Positions 18,826 to 28,090 of a stretch of 45,437 bases of DNA are shown piece by piece. The notes beneath the pieces are model-generated. The model ran no database searches and was not told the origin of the DNA. It saw only the letters and a list, made by a program, of their open reading frames with translations. The stretch lies in assembly GCA_024243835.1 (NCBI GenBank), contig JALPMN010000630.1, positions 1 to 45,437 of the forward strand. The letters run 5' to 3'. How positions within the stretch are numbered: the first letter of the stretch is position 1; every line of letters begins with the position of its first letter. The stretch comes from Enteropsectra breve. Its lineage: Eukaryota > Microsporidia. The translations under genes were made by a program, and so were the position numbers.

Positions 18826-20020
18826 GAGCAAAGCGCAAAAAAGTACAGCCTGGGATCTTTCTCTGGAAACACTGCAAGAAGTATTTTGTAAAATGATGAA
18901 AAGATATTTCCCAAATGCACCACGCAATCCTCTTCTTGTACTTGAGCATGAAATGAGTCTGGAGTTTATGGAGCATCGTATTGTCCTTTCTTCTGATAAA
19001 TACAGCGACGAGATGGCCATATCGATCTACGCATTTGCTGTGAATTTGCTTGACATGAAAATACAGCAGCTACTTAACAAGCAGCATGAAAACTTGACAT
19101 CAAAACCTAAAGACCTAAAGCAAGAGGGCAGCCAAGCGATAGAAATGCATGGTACTAATTCTAAACCGGAAATTGTGAAGGAATCAAAGATCTTCAAGCC
19201 CAATGCTGAAAATACAGGCGCCTGCTTGAGTTTTATTAAATCTCCTGAGTCACAAGAAAACAGCTTAACTAAAATCAATTTTTTAGAAACACAGGAAATA
19301 GAACTATCAGAAATTAGCATTTCAATGTCTAAAAGCAGCGTCACTAAAGGAGAAATACATAAAAAGCCGAAAAGCATGGGCCATGAAGCAGACAAAATAT
19401 TGGAGGGTCGTTTTAGCTTTAAATCAAACTTTCAAAACTTTTACGGATCGCCAAACAAGAGAGAGCCACTCGCAAAAAGTACTCTCTTAGAATCAGCAAC
19501 TTTATTCAATGAAAAAGATCTGATTTACGAGGGGAATGGCACCACTAATGAAGCGGGATGGGTAACCCCCGGGTATGTTACACCGGATAATGAAAAAGAG
19601 CCTGAAAAGAATATTGAGAGTGTTCATACAGACCTAGTTGAAGATTTCTCTGCGGCTAGCTCAACACTAGAGACAATGTACTTGCAGCGTATGGACGAGC
19701 AAAAGTATTTTGAGGCGTTGAAAAATCAGCTGAAAAACACCGAAAACCGCTTTATCTCGATAATACGGAAGTCTTGTGAGTATTATGGCTGGGAGTTTCC
19801 TGAATTCGAGACAGTGCGCGAAAATGACGTCTACAAATGCACAGCACTGTTTTGTTCTGTTAATTTTGTTTCTGGGTATGAATATGATAAAATCAAGGCA
19901 AAGGGCTGTGCTTGCAAAAAGATATACGAATACATATCTAATTCGTGGGAGAAGGTAATAACTCATAATAAAAATAGAATCTATAGAGCACAAGACGAGC
20001 GGGAAAACACTGTATTTTAA
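18824..20020 (+). CDS. Protein with a C-terminal dsRNA-binding-like domain
   Basis: 398 residues from the ATG at 18824 (AAAATTTT about 30 bases upstream, GCAC before the ATG; no strong CCC). The N-terminal ~85 residues are helical, the middle ~220 are low-complexity, Ser/Glu/Lys-rich and probably disordered. The last ~95 residues resemble a double-stranded RNA-binding domain: a helix (NRFISIIRKSCEYYGWEFP), a three-strand sheet with a central loop (TALFCSVNFVSG), and a closing helix starting KAKGCACKKIYEYI, where the family has GxxKKxAKxxAA. The match is by pattern and several consensus positions are replaced. Such domains occur in RNA processing, editing and kinase regulators; no enzyme domain is present, so it could be an adaptor. 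No specific name can be given. Confidence 0.55.
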   Translation: MSKAQKSTAWDLSLETLQEVFCKMMKRYFPNAPRNPLLVLEHEMSLEFMEHRIVLSSDKYSDEMAISIYAFAVNLLDMKIQQLLNKQHENLTSKPKDLKQEGSQAIEMHGTNSKPEIVKESKIFKPNAENTGACLSFIKSPESQENSLTKINFLETQEIELSEISISMSKSSVTKGEIHKKPKSMGHEADKILEGRFSFKSNFQNFYGSPNKREPLAKSTLLESATLFNEKDLIYEGNGTTNEAGWVTPGYVTPDNEKEPEKNIESVHTDLVEDFSAASSTLETMYLQRMDEQKYFEALKNQLKNTENRFISIIRKSCEYYGWEFPEFETVRENDVYKCTALFCSVNFVSGYEYDKIKAKGCACKKIYEYISNSWEKVITHNKNRIYRAQDERENTVF

Positions 20021-20683
20021 ACTAAATAAAATTCTGAATTTTAGATATCGCAGCTTAGTCTAAAGCTAAACTTGAATTCCGGTTTAATGAAAATTTATTG
20101 CAGTAATTCAACCAGATATTTAGCACTATATAGCAGTATTGCAATAAATTGTTTAGTTTTTGTAAACTGTGTATATTGCAAATAAAGAAAGCGTGAAATT
20201 AAAATTTTAAGCAAATTATTTCTAAAAAACTGTTGTGATTTGTAACTTAAATAATATTTTCGCATGTAAAGAGCTCATCATGAGCAGCTTCCTATTTACA
20301 TTTGTTACCGATTTTATTAAAATGTGCTCATTATAAATCTTGCTAGCATGTGACGGCTCTTACTTGAAAAGACATTAATTTTCTGGCTTAATAAGTAGAA
20401 TTAATGGCTTCAAAACAGCCCATTATCGTTCAAAGTTTCTGTTGAAAGCAAACTTCTGCACTAATGAACGTTCTTTGGAAAATATTTCGTTTATGATTCA
20501 AACCTGTATGCTATGGTGTTATAATACTCTTGTAAATATTAAATATCATTGTTAAAAATTAAAACTTTGGAATTTCACATTTTCCAATGTGCTTAAAGAA
20601 TCTCTTCTCGAGTTTTTTCATATGAAATTTTGAAAAGTTCTTCTATAAATTTTTTGTGTCAAACAAAAATTTGAAGAGCCCCA
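20021..20683. other. Intergenic, AT-rich, 660 bases
   Basis: No coding frame above about 25 codons and no tRNA. An snRNA or other structured RNA cannot be excluded by eye; I looked for the U6 ACAGAGA box and did not find it here. AAATTTG with CCCC at its right edge (20666-20682) belongs to the next gene. Confidence 0.4.
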
Positions 20684-20962
20684 ATGCCAAACGTCTCTAG
20701 ATCAAATGTCAGCCTCGCAAGGCCTGCAGAGAAGAAGGATGTAAGAAAACTTAGAAGCATCATGTTTGACTCCGCATCTTCATTGACATTTACACCCATG
20801 AAGATCCTGCTAATGTCCATCGCATACATTTTTATCGTTTATCTTCTGCACATAATTGTAAAATTGGCCCCTGCAACCTCACCGCTCCATCTTATGGTTG
20901 CCATTGGTGCTCTATTTGTAACCCTTGGCATTTCCTCTTTTATTGGTAGAAAACAAAAATAA
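20684..20962 (+). CDS. SBH1: Sec61-beta-like small membrane protein with a second membrane segment
   Basis: 92 residues. A polar N-terminal ~35 residues is followed by FTPMKILLMSIAYIFIVYLL then HIIVKL, which resembles the single tail anchor of Sec61 beta (P-x2-VLxMSxxFIxxVxxLHIxxK). Sec61 beta is the small subunit of the ER protein-conducting channel. Unusually, the protein does not end there: a second hydrophobic stretch (SPLHLMVAIGALFVTLGISS) and a short basic tail follow. The start is strongly supported by AAAAATTTG and CCCC just before the ATG. The alternative is an unrelated two-span ER protein. SPC3 and YOS1 nearby also serve the early secretory pathway, but genes in this window are not arranged by function. 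Confidence 0.5.
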   Translation: MPNVSRSNVSLARPAEKKDVRKLRSIMFDSASSLTFTPMKILLMSIAYIFIVYLLHIIVKLAPATSPLHLMVAIGALFVTLGISSFIGRKQK

Positions 20963-21362
20963 ATTGTTTAAATTATAAAAATACTGTGTATTCTAATTGT
21001 ATGTCCTTATATATTGCAAAAGAGTATCGCCAATTCATGATTATGCCCACAAGTTATTTTCAAATGCGCGTTTTGAAGTAATACAGAGATGTTTAACCAC
21101 AAATATGCCACATTATTAGATTTTTTATTGATTTGGCATTGGCTTTTCGTCGATTTTTAATTAAGTATTGTAGAAAAATTATACTATGCATCTATAATGC
21201 GTTATTAAAGCTAAACTGTTGTTGAAATCAAACAAATTACATAATAATAGCTGTGTTGAAATATGCTTTACTGCCGAGCTTTATCATTTGAATAAAAACC
21301 TTATAGGAGCTCAACAATATTCTTTGTTTTTATAAAATTCTATTTTTGAAGTGCAGAGATAC
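20963..21362. other. Intergenic, possibly containing a short relic
   Basis: A plus-strand frame from 21001 gives 26 codons, then two stops close together, then 42 and about 20 open codons to about 21290. This is longer than expected by chance but not convincing. A TATAAAATT element at 21331-21339 may belong to RAD52. Confidence 0.3.
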
Positions 21363-21962
21363 ATGAAAAGACAGACCAGAGAATTCTCGCCCAAGGAAAA
21401 GAAGAAAATAGCACAAGAACTGCACAGAAACTTGGGACCAGATTTTCTGAGTACGCGGGTTGGATTTGGACGGACAAAAGTCACGTATGTGGAGGGCTGG
21501 CTCATCATTGCACTGGCCAACAAGATCTTTGGATTTGACGGCTGGTCGTCCAAAATGAAGAATTTTACGCAGGAGCATTTCGAATGCAAGGATGGAAAGT
21601 ACTCGGCGGCATACAGTTGCATATGCCGGATAATTCTTAAAGATGGGACATTTAAAGAGGATATCGGTTTTGGGGAGTCAGAAAATCAGAGATCTGCCGC
21701 ACAGGCACTCGAAAGTGCCAAAAAGAAGGCAGCAACAGACGCACTTAAAAGAGCGCTGCGCCAGTATGGAAACGCACTGGGAAACTGCTGCTATAACAAG
21801 AACTTTATAACTGAAATGAACAATCCCTCAAAGAATGCGCACTTGAAGCAAAAAACTATGAACCTCCACAGAAGAGCCGACTTAGAAACAAGAATTGAAA
21901 TCAATGAAAACAGCACGTCATTCGACAATGAGCTTTTAAGTTTTGGCGACTCCATCACATAA
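21363..21962 (+). CDS. RAD52: Recombination mediator RAD52, N-terminal domain only
   Basis: 199 residues from the ATG at 21363 (a GTG 12 bases earlier is not used). The annealing domain is highly conserved: LGPDFLSTRVGFGRTKVTYVEG, then NKIFGFDGWSS, DGTFKEDIGFGESEN, AQALESAKKKAATDALKRAL and the FGNALGN-like RQYGNALGN. Rad52 forms rings that bind and anneal single-stranded DNA and, in yeast, loads Rad51. The C-terminal Rad51- and RPA-binding regions present in yeast and human proteins are absent; only ~45 polar residues follow the core. A minimal form is typical of reduced parasites and suggests mainly single-strand annealing (inference). Confidence 0.95.
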   Translation: MKRQTREFSPKEKKKIAQELHRNLGPDFLSTRVGFGRTKVTYVEGWLIIALANKIFGFDGWSSKMKNFTQEHFECKDGKYSAAYSCICRIILKDGTFKEDIGFGESENQRSAAQALESAKKKAATDALKRALRQYGNALGNCCYNKNFITEMNNPSKNAHLKQKTMNLHRRADLETRIEINENSTSFDNELLSFGDSIT

Positions 21963-22178
21963 AATCGACGGGAACACGGCTAAAATCATATTCAATATCC
22001 ATTAAATTAATTGTAAAACAATTAGAAATTTCGCTTGCTTTTATTGGTTGGTTAACATTCATGTCCAAATAGTTTTATTTCGCTAATTTTTGTTTAAAAA
22101 AGATTAGTAGGTCTTTGAAAATAAAGGAACTTTAAAAATCAAGTTTCTATTTGTTCAAGTCAACAAGAAAATTTTTTC

Positions 22179-22184
22179 AAAAAA
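22179..22184 (-). terminator. RNA polymerase III terminator of tRNA-Tyr
   Basis: Six T residues on the minus strand begin directly after the tRNA 3' end. Confidence 0.7.
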
Positions 22185-22267
22185 TCTCCCAAGCCGGAGT
22201 CGAACCAGCGACCCGCTGATCCCTACCAATTCTACAGTCAGCTGCTCTACCACTGAGCTATTGAGAG
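22185..22267 (-). tRNA. tRNA-Tyr (GUA) with an 11-base intron
   Basis: On the minus strand a full cloverleaf folds: acceptor CTCTCAA/TTGGGAG with the C1-G72 pair typical of eukaryotic and archaeal tRNA-Tyr, D-arm GCTCAGTGGTAGAGC, anticodon stem GCTGA/TCAGC, T-arm GCTGG/CCGGC with loop TTCGACT, and discriminator A. The anticodon GTA is at 22233-22235. An 11-base intron lies one base 3' of the anticodon (22221-22231), the canonical position. tRNA-Tyr commonly keeps an intron in eukaryotes, implying a functional splicing endonuclease. Confidence 0.95.
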
Positions 22268-22454
22268 ATAGAAATTATCTTTTTATTAGTAAAGAATTGT
22301 TAGATGCTTTAATAGCACCAGTACTGTAATTGTGATCCATACTAGTGCCATAAAACCAATTTATATTTATATTTTAATATTGTTCTTTAAAGCAGAGAAT
22401 AATCTCAATTTTCGTTGTGTTTGCTATGGCCCTCTGCTCCCATAAAAGTTTCCT

Positions 22455-22467
22455 AAAAAATTTGCCC
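22455..22467 (+). promoter_or_regulatory. Compact AAAAAATTTGCCC signal of SPC3
   Basis: The AAATTT box and CCC element are fused into AAAAAATTTGCCC, one base before the ATG at 22469. This selects that start over an overlapping frame at 22417. Confidence 0.6.
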
Positions 22468-22468
22468 A

Positions 22469-22921
22469 ATGCAAAGTACATGGAAAAGAGCAAGTGTTTT
22501 TGCCTCGAAGCTCATGAATGGATTCATGGCCCTAGGATTCGCCATATTTCTGGTAAGCTACTTGAGCGGTGGATCCAACGTTTCTGCCAATCTCAAAATA
22601 CTTCGATTTGAATCCAAGTACGGAACAAGCATCCTTTCGTTCCAGCCCAACGTAGATCTTACGCCAGAGTTTAAGTTCAACACAAAGCAGATATTTTTGT
22701 ATCTCACATACAGAAACGAGAATGAGGAGAAGATGGTGTGGTCTAAGACCGTAAAGAAAGGCGACAACTACAGATTGTTTCAGAAGGAAATCAGCAACAC
22801 AGCTACTAATATAAAGCCTGGGCTGCACCCAGTGCTTGAGCTGCGGGGAAATATCTATCCGATGATAGGGCAGATGCGGGATGTTGGATACGGAAAGGTT
22901 GATGTAAAAATAACACAATAA
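22469..22921 (+). CDS. SPC3: Signal peptidase complex subunit SPC3
   Basis: 150 residues. An N-terminal segment with a single membrane anchor (about residues 12-32, FASKLMNGFMALGFAIFLVS) is followed by a luminal domain. The pattern FKFNTKQIFLYLTYRNE, MVWSKTVKKGDNYRLF and YGKVDVKI matches SPCS3/Spc3 (NVKQLFLYL, VVLWDKIVLRGDNPKL). Spc3 is required for signal peptidase activity in yeast and helps position substrate at the ER membrane. It is shorter than human SPCS3 (180) through loss of loops. Confidence 0.9.
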   Translation: MQSTWKRASVFASKLMNGFMALGFAIFLVSYLSGGSNVSANLKILRFESKYGTSILSFQPNVDLTPEFKFNTKQIFLYLTYRNENEEKMVWSKTVKKGDNYRLFQKEISNTATNIKPGLHPVLELRGNIYPMIGQMRDVGYGKVDVKITQ

Positions 22922-23102
22922 TCTCATGATATCTTTTCTGGTTGAAATTAAAGGTCATTGCAGGCCTCGGTAAATAAACATTTTAAGTTAAATAAAATCA
23001 CAAATAGCAACGTGATTAGAACTTCTTTTTTAAATATAAATAATAGTCTGATGTTTGTACTCAAAATAATAAGAAGGCGCTTTCTCAAGTAGAATTTTAT
23101 TT

Positions 23103-25385
23103 TTAAACTATGGCGAACTTCTTCTTCAAAAATAGAAGCAGCTCAATGTGCTCAGATGTAAGTTCATCTTTAAAATGCTCCTTAAGCAAGTCGATGGACC
23201 GGCGGGTAACAACCGAATAAATTTCATCGCTCATCGTAAAGTGTCTGTTGAAGGTTCGTGGTGTGTCGTTTCTTCCCACCTCTATTTTAATGGCCACCTG
23301 CTTGCCTTTGCCCGCATGCGTAACTTGTTTCTTGTTTTCCTCAATCGAAGTTATTTTTCCCAGTTTTACAATGCTTTCATCATCTCCCAAAAGCTTATCG
23401 ATGGCTGCCTTGGATCCGGCATTTGCTTCGTTGGCTCTAAAAACACACAGCGGAGTGTGGAGTTTCAATGTTCCGCTGAGAACTTCGACACCCAGAACCA
23501 AAGGGCTTCTCGCATTAAACACACAGTTTGGCAAAATCTTTATTTTGGCTGGAAAAACAGCCTCTTCAGAATGTGCAGCTCGCCCAGCATTTTTGATGTT
23601 CTCGGTGTAGTGCTTGTAGCTGTCAAGCAAATGGTAGATTATTTCAGCCTTGAAGAGTTTAATCTCGCTGCTCTCAGCCAGCTCCTCAATGTCCCTCTCT
23701 GGATTCACATTAAAGCACAGTATCGCACGGTACTCCTTTTCCATATTTCCCATTTTCATAATGTCTTTTTTCTTGAGTTTTCCAAGTGTTACGTTCGAAA
23801 CTGGAATATTCTCTTTAGCTAAAAATGTCAGAAGCGCTTCAAGGGAGCCAAGTGTCGATGCACACACATGAACCCCTTGCTCTACAGTACTGATAGAACT
23901 CAGTACTGAGCTCACATCCTCAGCCAGAAGCTTAGCAACTTCTTCCTCGTTGTTTTTTATGGCATAGAGACGGGACCCTGCAAGTGCATTCTCAATGCCA
24001 TTAGCTGCTATTTTAATTCCCATTGCAGCCCTTACTTTCTTCACCGTCTCATACTGCGATTTTATTCTCAGTTCCTTCAAAGGCTGTGGAATTAATAAGG
24101 TTTTAATTACCGTTATTATTGGGCCATCGGTCCCACAGATGCCTATTTTATCACCCTCATTCAGAACACCGTTGCTGAGAATTGCATCTAGTGTCACCCC
24201 AAAGCCATCAACCTGCTTCACCTCAAGAACTGTGCATTCAACTTCATCTCTGATTTTCATTTTCTCTTTCATAAACTTAGAGGAAAGCTCCGAGAAAAGA
24301 CGCACCAAATCGCATATTCCCTCGCCAGAAATGGCAGATGTTGGAACAAGTGAGATACATTTTTTAGGCTCGTTATTTTCACTGAAAAGCTTAGCATTGT
24401 AGCCCTGGGCTGCGAACTGTGCGATCGTTTTGGCAAGCAGATCCCTGAATTCGTGCTGTGCATAGGGCTCTTGTCTTTCATAGTTCAGCAAGAAGCTTCC
24501 ATACTTGTTCTCGCTGTCTGCACCAGGCACAGCGCTCTTCCAGTCGTAGATTCTGTCGATCTTGTTGAGTGCAACGATAAAGGGCGTTTTGCGCTGTCGG
24601 AGAAGCGAAATGCTCTCAAGCGTCTGCATTTCAAGGCCATTCACAATGTCAACAACCAAAATGGCTAAGTTGCAGAGGGAAGATCCGCGAGAACGCAGGT
24701 TTGAAAAAGACTCGTGCCCGGGCGTGTCAATAATGAGGAGCCCTGGAAATTCATCAAAATCTACTCCACACTTCTCAACGATCGTATCAACCGGGAAGAA
24801 TGTTGCGCCTATCTGCTGCGTAATTCCACCAGCCTCGCCACCCTGCACATTTGTCTCTCTCAATTTGTCCAAAAGCTTTGTTTTTCCTGTATCCACATGC
24901 CCCAAAATGCAACAGATTGGAGATTTAAAATTTTCATTTACTGCTGTGACTTCCACTTTCTTTTCTAATACCTTTTTAGGCGCTTCAGGCTTTTTAATAC
25001 CAATGCCAAGTCTTCTCAGATTGTCTTTTGTCTTGTTTATCTTGATCTTTTCCTCATCCTCTTTTTTCTTCTTCTCTTCCTGTTCCTTGCGAGCTTTCTC
25101 TGCCTCGGCCTTGCGCTGCTGTGCCTCTGCTGCTGCTTTGGCATTGCTTTCAGCAATTTGGGCTGCCTGCTCATTCTTCTGCTGCTGCATTGCCTTAATC
25201 TGTGCCAGTGAAAATTTTCCTTTTGCTCCTGGTTTTGGCGCAGCCTTGGTCACAATCTGCACTACTTGCTGAGGAGGCTTTTTAGGCCCGTCGCTCTTTT
25301 TGGTTTCCTCGTTGCCTGTACCTGATTCTTTTGCGTTTTTATTTTCGTTTTTGTTTTCGTTGGTATTCTCGGCAGATCCAGTCAT
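23103..25385 (-). CDS. FUN12: Translation initiation factor eIF5B (IF2 family GTPase)
   Basis: 760 residues. A Lys/Glu/Ala-rich, disordered N-terminal ~150 residues precedes the GTPase domain: G1 GHVDTGKT 162-169, G2 [10 protein letters not shown]3 DTPGHE 220-225, G4 NKID 274-277, and a G5 candidate SAISGEG. Domains II-IV follow. eIF5B joins the 60S subunit to the initiation complex and releases initiation factors by GTP hydrolysis. The yeast protein has 1002 residues; the reduction is in the N-terminal extension. Start: AAAATTTTTATTTTTAG lies upstream on the minus strand with a GCC element near the ATG. Residue Lys169-Thr-Lys replaces the commoner GKTxL/ST order but retains the P-loop. Confidence 0.95.
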   Translation of the reverse strand: MTGSAENTNENKNENKNAKESGTGNEETKKSDGPKKPPQQVVQIVTKAAPKPGAKGKFSLAQIKAMQQQKNEQAAQIAESNAKAAAEAQQRKAEAEKARKEQEEKKKKEDEEKIKINKTKDNLRRLGIGIKKPEAPKKVLEKKVEVTAVNENFKSPICCILGHVDTGKTKLLDKLRETNVQGGEAGGITQQIGATFFPVDTIVEKCGVDFDEFPGLLIIDTPGHESFSNLRSRGSSLCNLAILVVDIVNGLEMQTLESISLLRQRKTPFIVALNKIDRIYDWKSAVPGADSENKYGSFLLNYERQEPYAQHEFRDLLAKTIAQFAAQGYNAKLFSENNEPKKCISLVPTSAISGEGICDLVRLFSELSSKFMKEKMKIRDEVECTVLEVKQVDGFGVTLDAILSNGVLNEGDKIGICGTDGPIITVIKTLLIPQPLKELRIKSQYETVKKVRAAMGIKIAANGIENALAGSRLYAIKNNEEEVAKLLAEDVSSVLSSISTVEQGVHVCASTLGSLEALLTFLAKENIPVSNVTLGKLKKKDIMKMGNMEKEYRAILCFNVNPERDIEELAESSEIKLFKAEIIYHLLDSYKHYTENIKNAGRAAHSEEAVFPAKIKILPNCVFNARSPLVLGVEVLSGTLKLHTPLCVFRANEANAGSKAAIDKLLGDDESIVKLGKITSIEENKKQVTHAGKGKQVAIKIEVGRNDTPRTFNRHFTMSDEIYSVVTRRSIDLLKEHFKDELTSEHIELLLFLKKKFAIV

Positions 25386-25674
25386 TTTGGCAGTGCTAAA
25401 AATAAAAATTTTAGTATTTCAAAATTTTGCACTTTGGTTTTAAACAGCTACTCTGTGAAAAGATATTTTACTTTTGTTTATTTCAAGATCATTTTTAATA
25501 ACGCAGTTTTTATAACGTGCCTAAATAAATCATAAGACAGTTTTTCGTTGCTGCTTTAAGAATAGAACATTGTTTTAAAATTTATTGTTCACTTAGTTTT
25601 AGTATTATCTTAACTATTTAGTATCTTTAAAAATAAAACAACAATATATTATCTCATTAATATACTTTATTTGC

Positions 25675-26199
25675 TTATTTTCTTATGAATAGGTTGATCA
25701 AGCTCATCATTCCAGATGCTCCTCCTGGTATGAAAGTAATTGCAAATGAGATAAATGTTGAAATCTGCACACCTGTGAGGAAGAATCTTATAATCCAGCC
25801 CTTGTTGTAGTATACAGCGTAGAAGGTAAGTATTGTGGATACAAGGAATGCTGTAGTGAAGATCCTCTTGGTGGGGCTGAACAGATTCTTGAAATACGTC
25901 TTGAATCCAGTGGGGAATCCAAACATAATAAAGAAAAGAATGTTTGCAATGGCATAGGGCTTAATGAAGGCACCTGCGCTCAGTGAAAGAATATTCATGA
26001 ATGCGTACATGGAGAGAAGAGCACCCGCGACCAAGCAGATGGCAAATGCTGCGATCCTCTGAGGAAATGTAAGCCAGAGGTAGTTGAAGTCGTACTTGGA
26101 TGTTTTGAAGAAGTTGCTGTGGCTTGATGGGATGTTGTATGAAAATGAGCGTCTCGAGTTGAGTGCTTCCTGCAGTGGGTCTCTTGCTGACGATAACAT
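25675..26199 (-). CDS. SFT2: SFT2-family Golgi membrane protein
   Basis: 174 residues with four membrane segments (roughly 48-70, 77-97, 110-130, 138-160). Family marks are LTFPQRIAAFAICLVAGALL at the first segment, the basic loop TYFKNLFSPTKRIFTTAFLV (SFT2 has FDPTRRxxT), and the last span with FITFIPGG-like ending (SFAITFIPGGASG). Sft2 acts with Got1 in traffic to and within the Golgi; it is non-essential in yeast alone. The start-proximal signal here has GGGG instead of CCCC (TTTTTAAAGGGGC before the ATG), an example of the GGG-like variant. Confidence 0.9.
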   Translation of the reverse strand: MLSSARDPLQEALNSRRSFSYNIPSSHSNFFKTSKYDFNYLWLTFPQRIAAFAICLVAGALLSMYAFMNILSLSAGAFIKPYAIANILFFIMFGFPTGFKTYFKNLFSPTKRIFTTAFLVSTILTFYAVYYNKGWIIRFFLTGVQISTFISFAITFIPGGASGMMSLINLFIRK

Positions 26200-26572
26200 G
26201 CCCCTTTAAAAATATTTATTTTTGTTTTAGAAATAAATTAAAATTTTTTAAAACAAGAAGAAAAATTTAAAAAGCGATGTAATTCAGAGGGAGCAACATT
26301 TATGATAAAACAAATCGTTTTATAGCAAAGAAGTAGCAAAAAGTGTTTTTTTAAAGATTTGTTATTTTTATCCACATATAAGTTTCTTTGCTTGCCATTT
26401 AAGAGTTGCACTTGCATCCGTCTTCATTTTTGTTTAAAATACTATTGTGCAACAATAAAATACCATTAAGTAGTTTTATGTGCATTGTTTTCCAGTAATT
26501 ATGAAGACTACAATCTCAACAGTCTTTTAAAAAACAATTAACTCCCATCTTTTATGCTAAATATTTTATTTC
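26200..26572. other. Intergenic, AT-rich
   Basis: The stretch separates divergent genes. It holds short A/T runs and no coding frame, tRNA or repeat that I can support. Confidence 0.4.
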
Positions 26573-26584
26573 AAAATTTAGCCA
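26573..26584 (+). promoter_or_regulatory. AAAATTTAGCCA signal of a 59-codon gene
   Basis: The sequence AAAATTTA followed by GCC directly before the ATG at 26585 is one of the clearest start signals in the window and is the main reason to accept the short gene behind it. Confidence 0.55.
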
Positions 26585-26764
26585 ATGGACTTTAATACCG
26601 AACTGGAAATTATATGCGAGAACAGAATTTCACTGGAGGAGGCAAGCCAGGAGATAAAGAAATTCATAGAGGAAAACGAGGACAATTTAGATGGAATAAC
26701 AAGAATACAGATGGAGGAGATTTCTGAGTTTCTTACTGCAGAGCAGGAGGCAGAAGAGTTTTAA
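26585..26764 (+). CDS. Small acidic protein, 59 residues
   Basis: ATG at 26585 to TAA at 26762-26764. The peptide begins MDFNTELEIICENRISLEEA and ends in EAEEF; about one third of residues are Asp or Glu, and most of it should be helical. The start signal is strong and the frame has no overlap with other genes. I recognise no family; small acidic subunits of nuclear or ribosome-associated complexes have this character, but that is only a guess. Confidence 0.6.
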   Translation: MDFNTELEIICENRISLEEASQEIKKFIEENEDNLDGITRIQMEEISEFLTAEQEAEEF

Positions 26765-26985
26765 GAGCATATAAATCACATCCAATGTTTTTAAAAAGAA
26801 TTAAAAAGTGATAACACTAAATAATAGCAAAGTATGGCCAAATCAAGACATATTTAAGGATATAAATAAACTTTAAAATGAATATTTTTATGTGTGAGAT
26901 ATTTATTCAATAGCAATGCCTATTTAAAGATAATACCTGCATAAAGAGCAATGTTTTGCTTATACAGTTTTACTTAAGTGTTCAG

Positions 26986-27522
26986 TCACTCGCTTTTGAA
27001 AAAGTTTGAGTTTTTGTTACAGAGAATTTCAAAATCGTTAAAGGTCAGAAATCCACTCCTGTTTTCCAGGCCATCAAGCATTTCGCTGATGCTCTCATCA
27101 AGTGTTTTCTCATTATCGATGGGAATTCCCGTCAGTTCTACAAGTCCTTGCATGGCCTTTTCCATATCCTCGCGGCTTACCACGCCATCACCATCCCCAT
27201 CGTACAATCGGAATATCCAGCGCTGCTTCTCGAATGAACTGCCCTTTGCCAAGATACTGAAGGCAATCAGAAGCTCATTAAAATCCGCAAGTCCCGTGTT
27301 TCCGATGTTTATTGTCCTAAAGAGTGCTTCAGAGAATTTCTGGGGCTTGCCGAACGGGAAGAGCTGTATGAAGATCATTTCCAAGTCAGCCCTGGAGAGA
27401 TAGCCGTCTGGGCAGATGCTCTGGTAGTAACTGAGCCATTCCATCACATCTTCAGCGGCAAAATGGCTGAATTTTTTGACTTCCGAATCAGAGCTCTTTA
27501 TTCTGCTGTCTGTATTTCCCAT
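26986..27522 (-). CDS. FRQ1: Neuronal calcium sensor 1/frequenin-like EF-hand protein
   Basis: 178 residues from Met at 27522, giving MGNTDSR, an N-myristoylation context; the frame starts five codons earlier. The order of segments matches NCS-1/Frq1: WLSYYQSICPDGYLSRADLE, LFPFGKPQKFSEALF, EKQRWIFRLYDGDGDGVVSRED. Frq1 binds and activates phosphatidylinositol 4-kinase (Pik1) at the Golgi in yeast. Only the third EF-hand loop is intact (DGDGDGVVSRED). Loop 2 (NIGNTGLADFNE) and loop 4 (LENRSGFLTFND) have lost most calcium ligands, and loop 1 is degenerate as in all NCS proteins. A calcineurin B-like assignment is less likely because of the N-terminal WxxxYQSICPDG and LFPFG motifs. Confidence 0.82.
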   Translation of the reverse strand: MGNTDSRIKSSDSEVKKFSHFAAEDVMEWLSYYQSICPDGYLSRADLEMIFIQLFPFGKPQKFSEALFRTINIGNTGLADFNELLIAFSILAKGSSFEKQRWIFRLYDGDGDGVVSREDMEKAMQGLVELTGIPIDNEKTLDESISEMLDGLENRSGFLTFNDFEILCNKNSNFFKSE

Positions 27523-27548
27523 GCTAGAGAAGGGCATTTAAATAAGCA

Positions 27549-28030
27549 ATGTACCCACAGATCGCGTTTATCGACTATCTTATTCCAAATCCATTTTATG
27601 GGCCTAGTATCATTGATAATGCATCACAATTGAGCTTTATTCTATTATAACAAGTAGTTTCCCTTCATTCAAGCTATAAAGCACTTATTGTATATAAAAT
27701 AAGGCAACATAGACAGTGCATTCATATCGGATGGCTCATCGTATACAAATGCGTGCACAATTCTATTATTCTAATTAAATCGTTCTTTGCAACAGTAGCC
27801 TCATATTCTTTCTGATTTCTGTCAATGAACTGAAAGAAGCAAAAGACACTGATTACAGGCCTATCTACACCACAAATATTCTAAAATGCTTGGCATTTGA
27901 TGCAAGAATCGGTTATTAAACAAATAAAAATCAAAGTAACGATAGCCTAAATCTAGATAGAAGAAGTATTTTGCGGCATCTTACAAAAATATCGTCATTT
28001 TACATATTATCAATGCTATGCTAAAGTTTA
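27549..28030 (+). pseudogene. Possible gene relic
   Basis: A frame from ATG at 27549 gives 33 codons, a TAA at 27648, then 54 more open codons to 27812. An overlapping second frame carries 46 codons (about 27783-27920, including ISVNELKEAKDTDYRPIY) and, after one stop, 34 more. Stops are about three times rarer than expected for this base composition. No family recognised and no start signal is present. Could be chance. Confidence 0.35.
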
Positions 28031-28090
28031 TAAGAAATATAGTTTTCATCCCGTGCAAAAATAATATTTTATTATGAATTATTTATCCAT

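Noticed and set aside
18640..19020. 126-codon minus-strand frame over the dsRNA-binding-like gene
   Set aside because: The upstream half is antisense to a better-supported gene; only the part outside it (18640-18825) is kept as a low-confidence entry.
20021..20683. U6 or other snRNA in the 660-base spacer
   Set aside because: The ACAGAGA and AGCATGG-type U6 boxes were not found; no other snRNA signature could be identified by eye.
22417..22611. 64-codon frame overlapping the SPC3 start
   Set aside because: It overlaps SPC3, whose start carries a clear signal and whose product is recognised.
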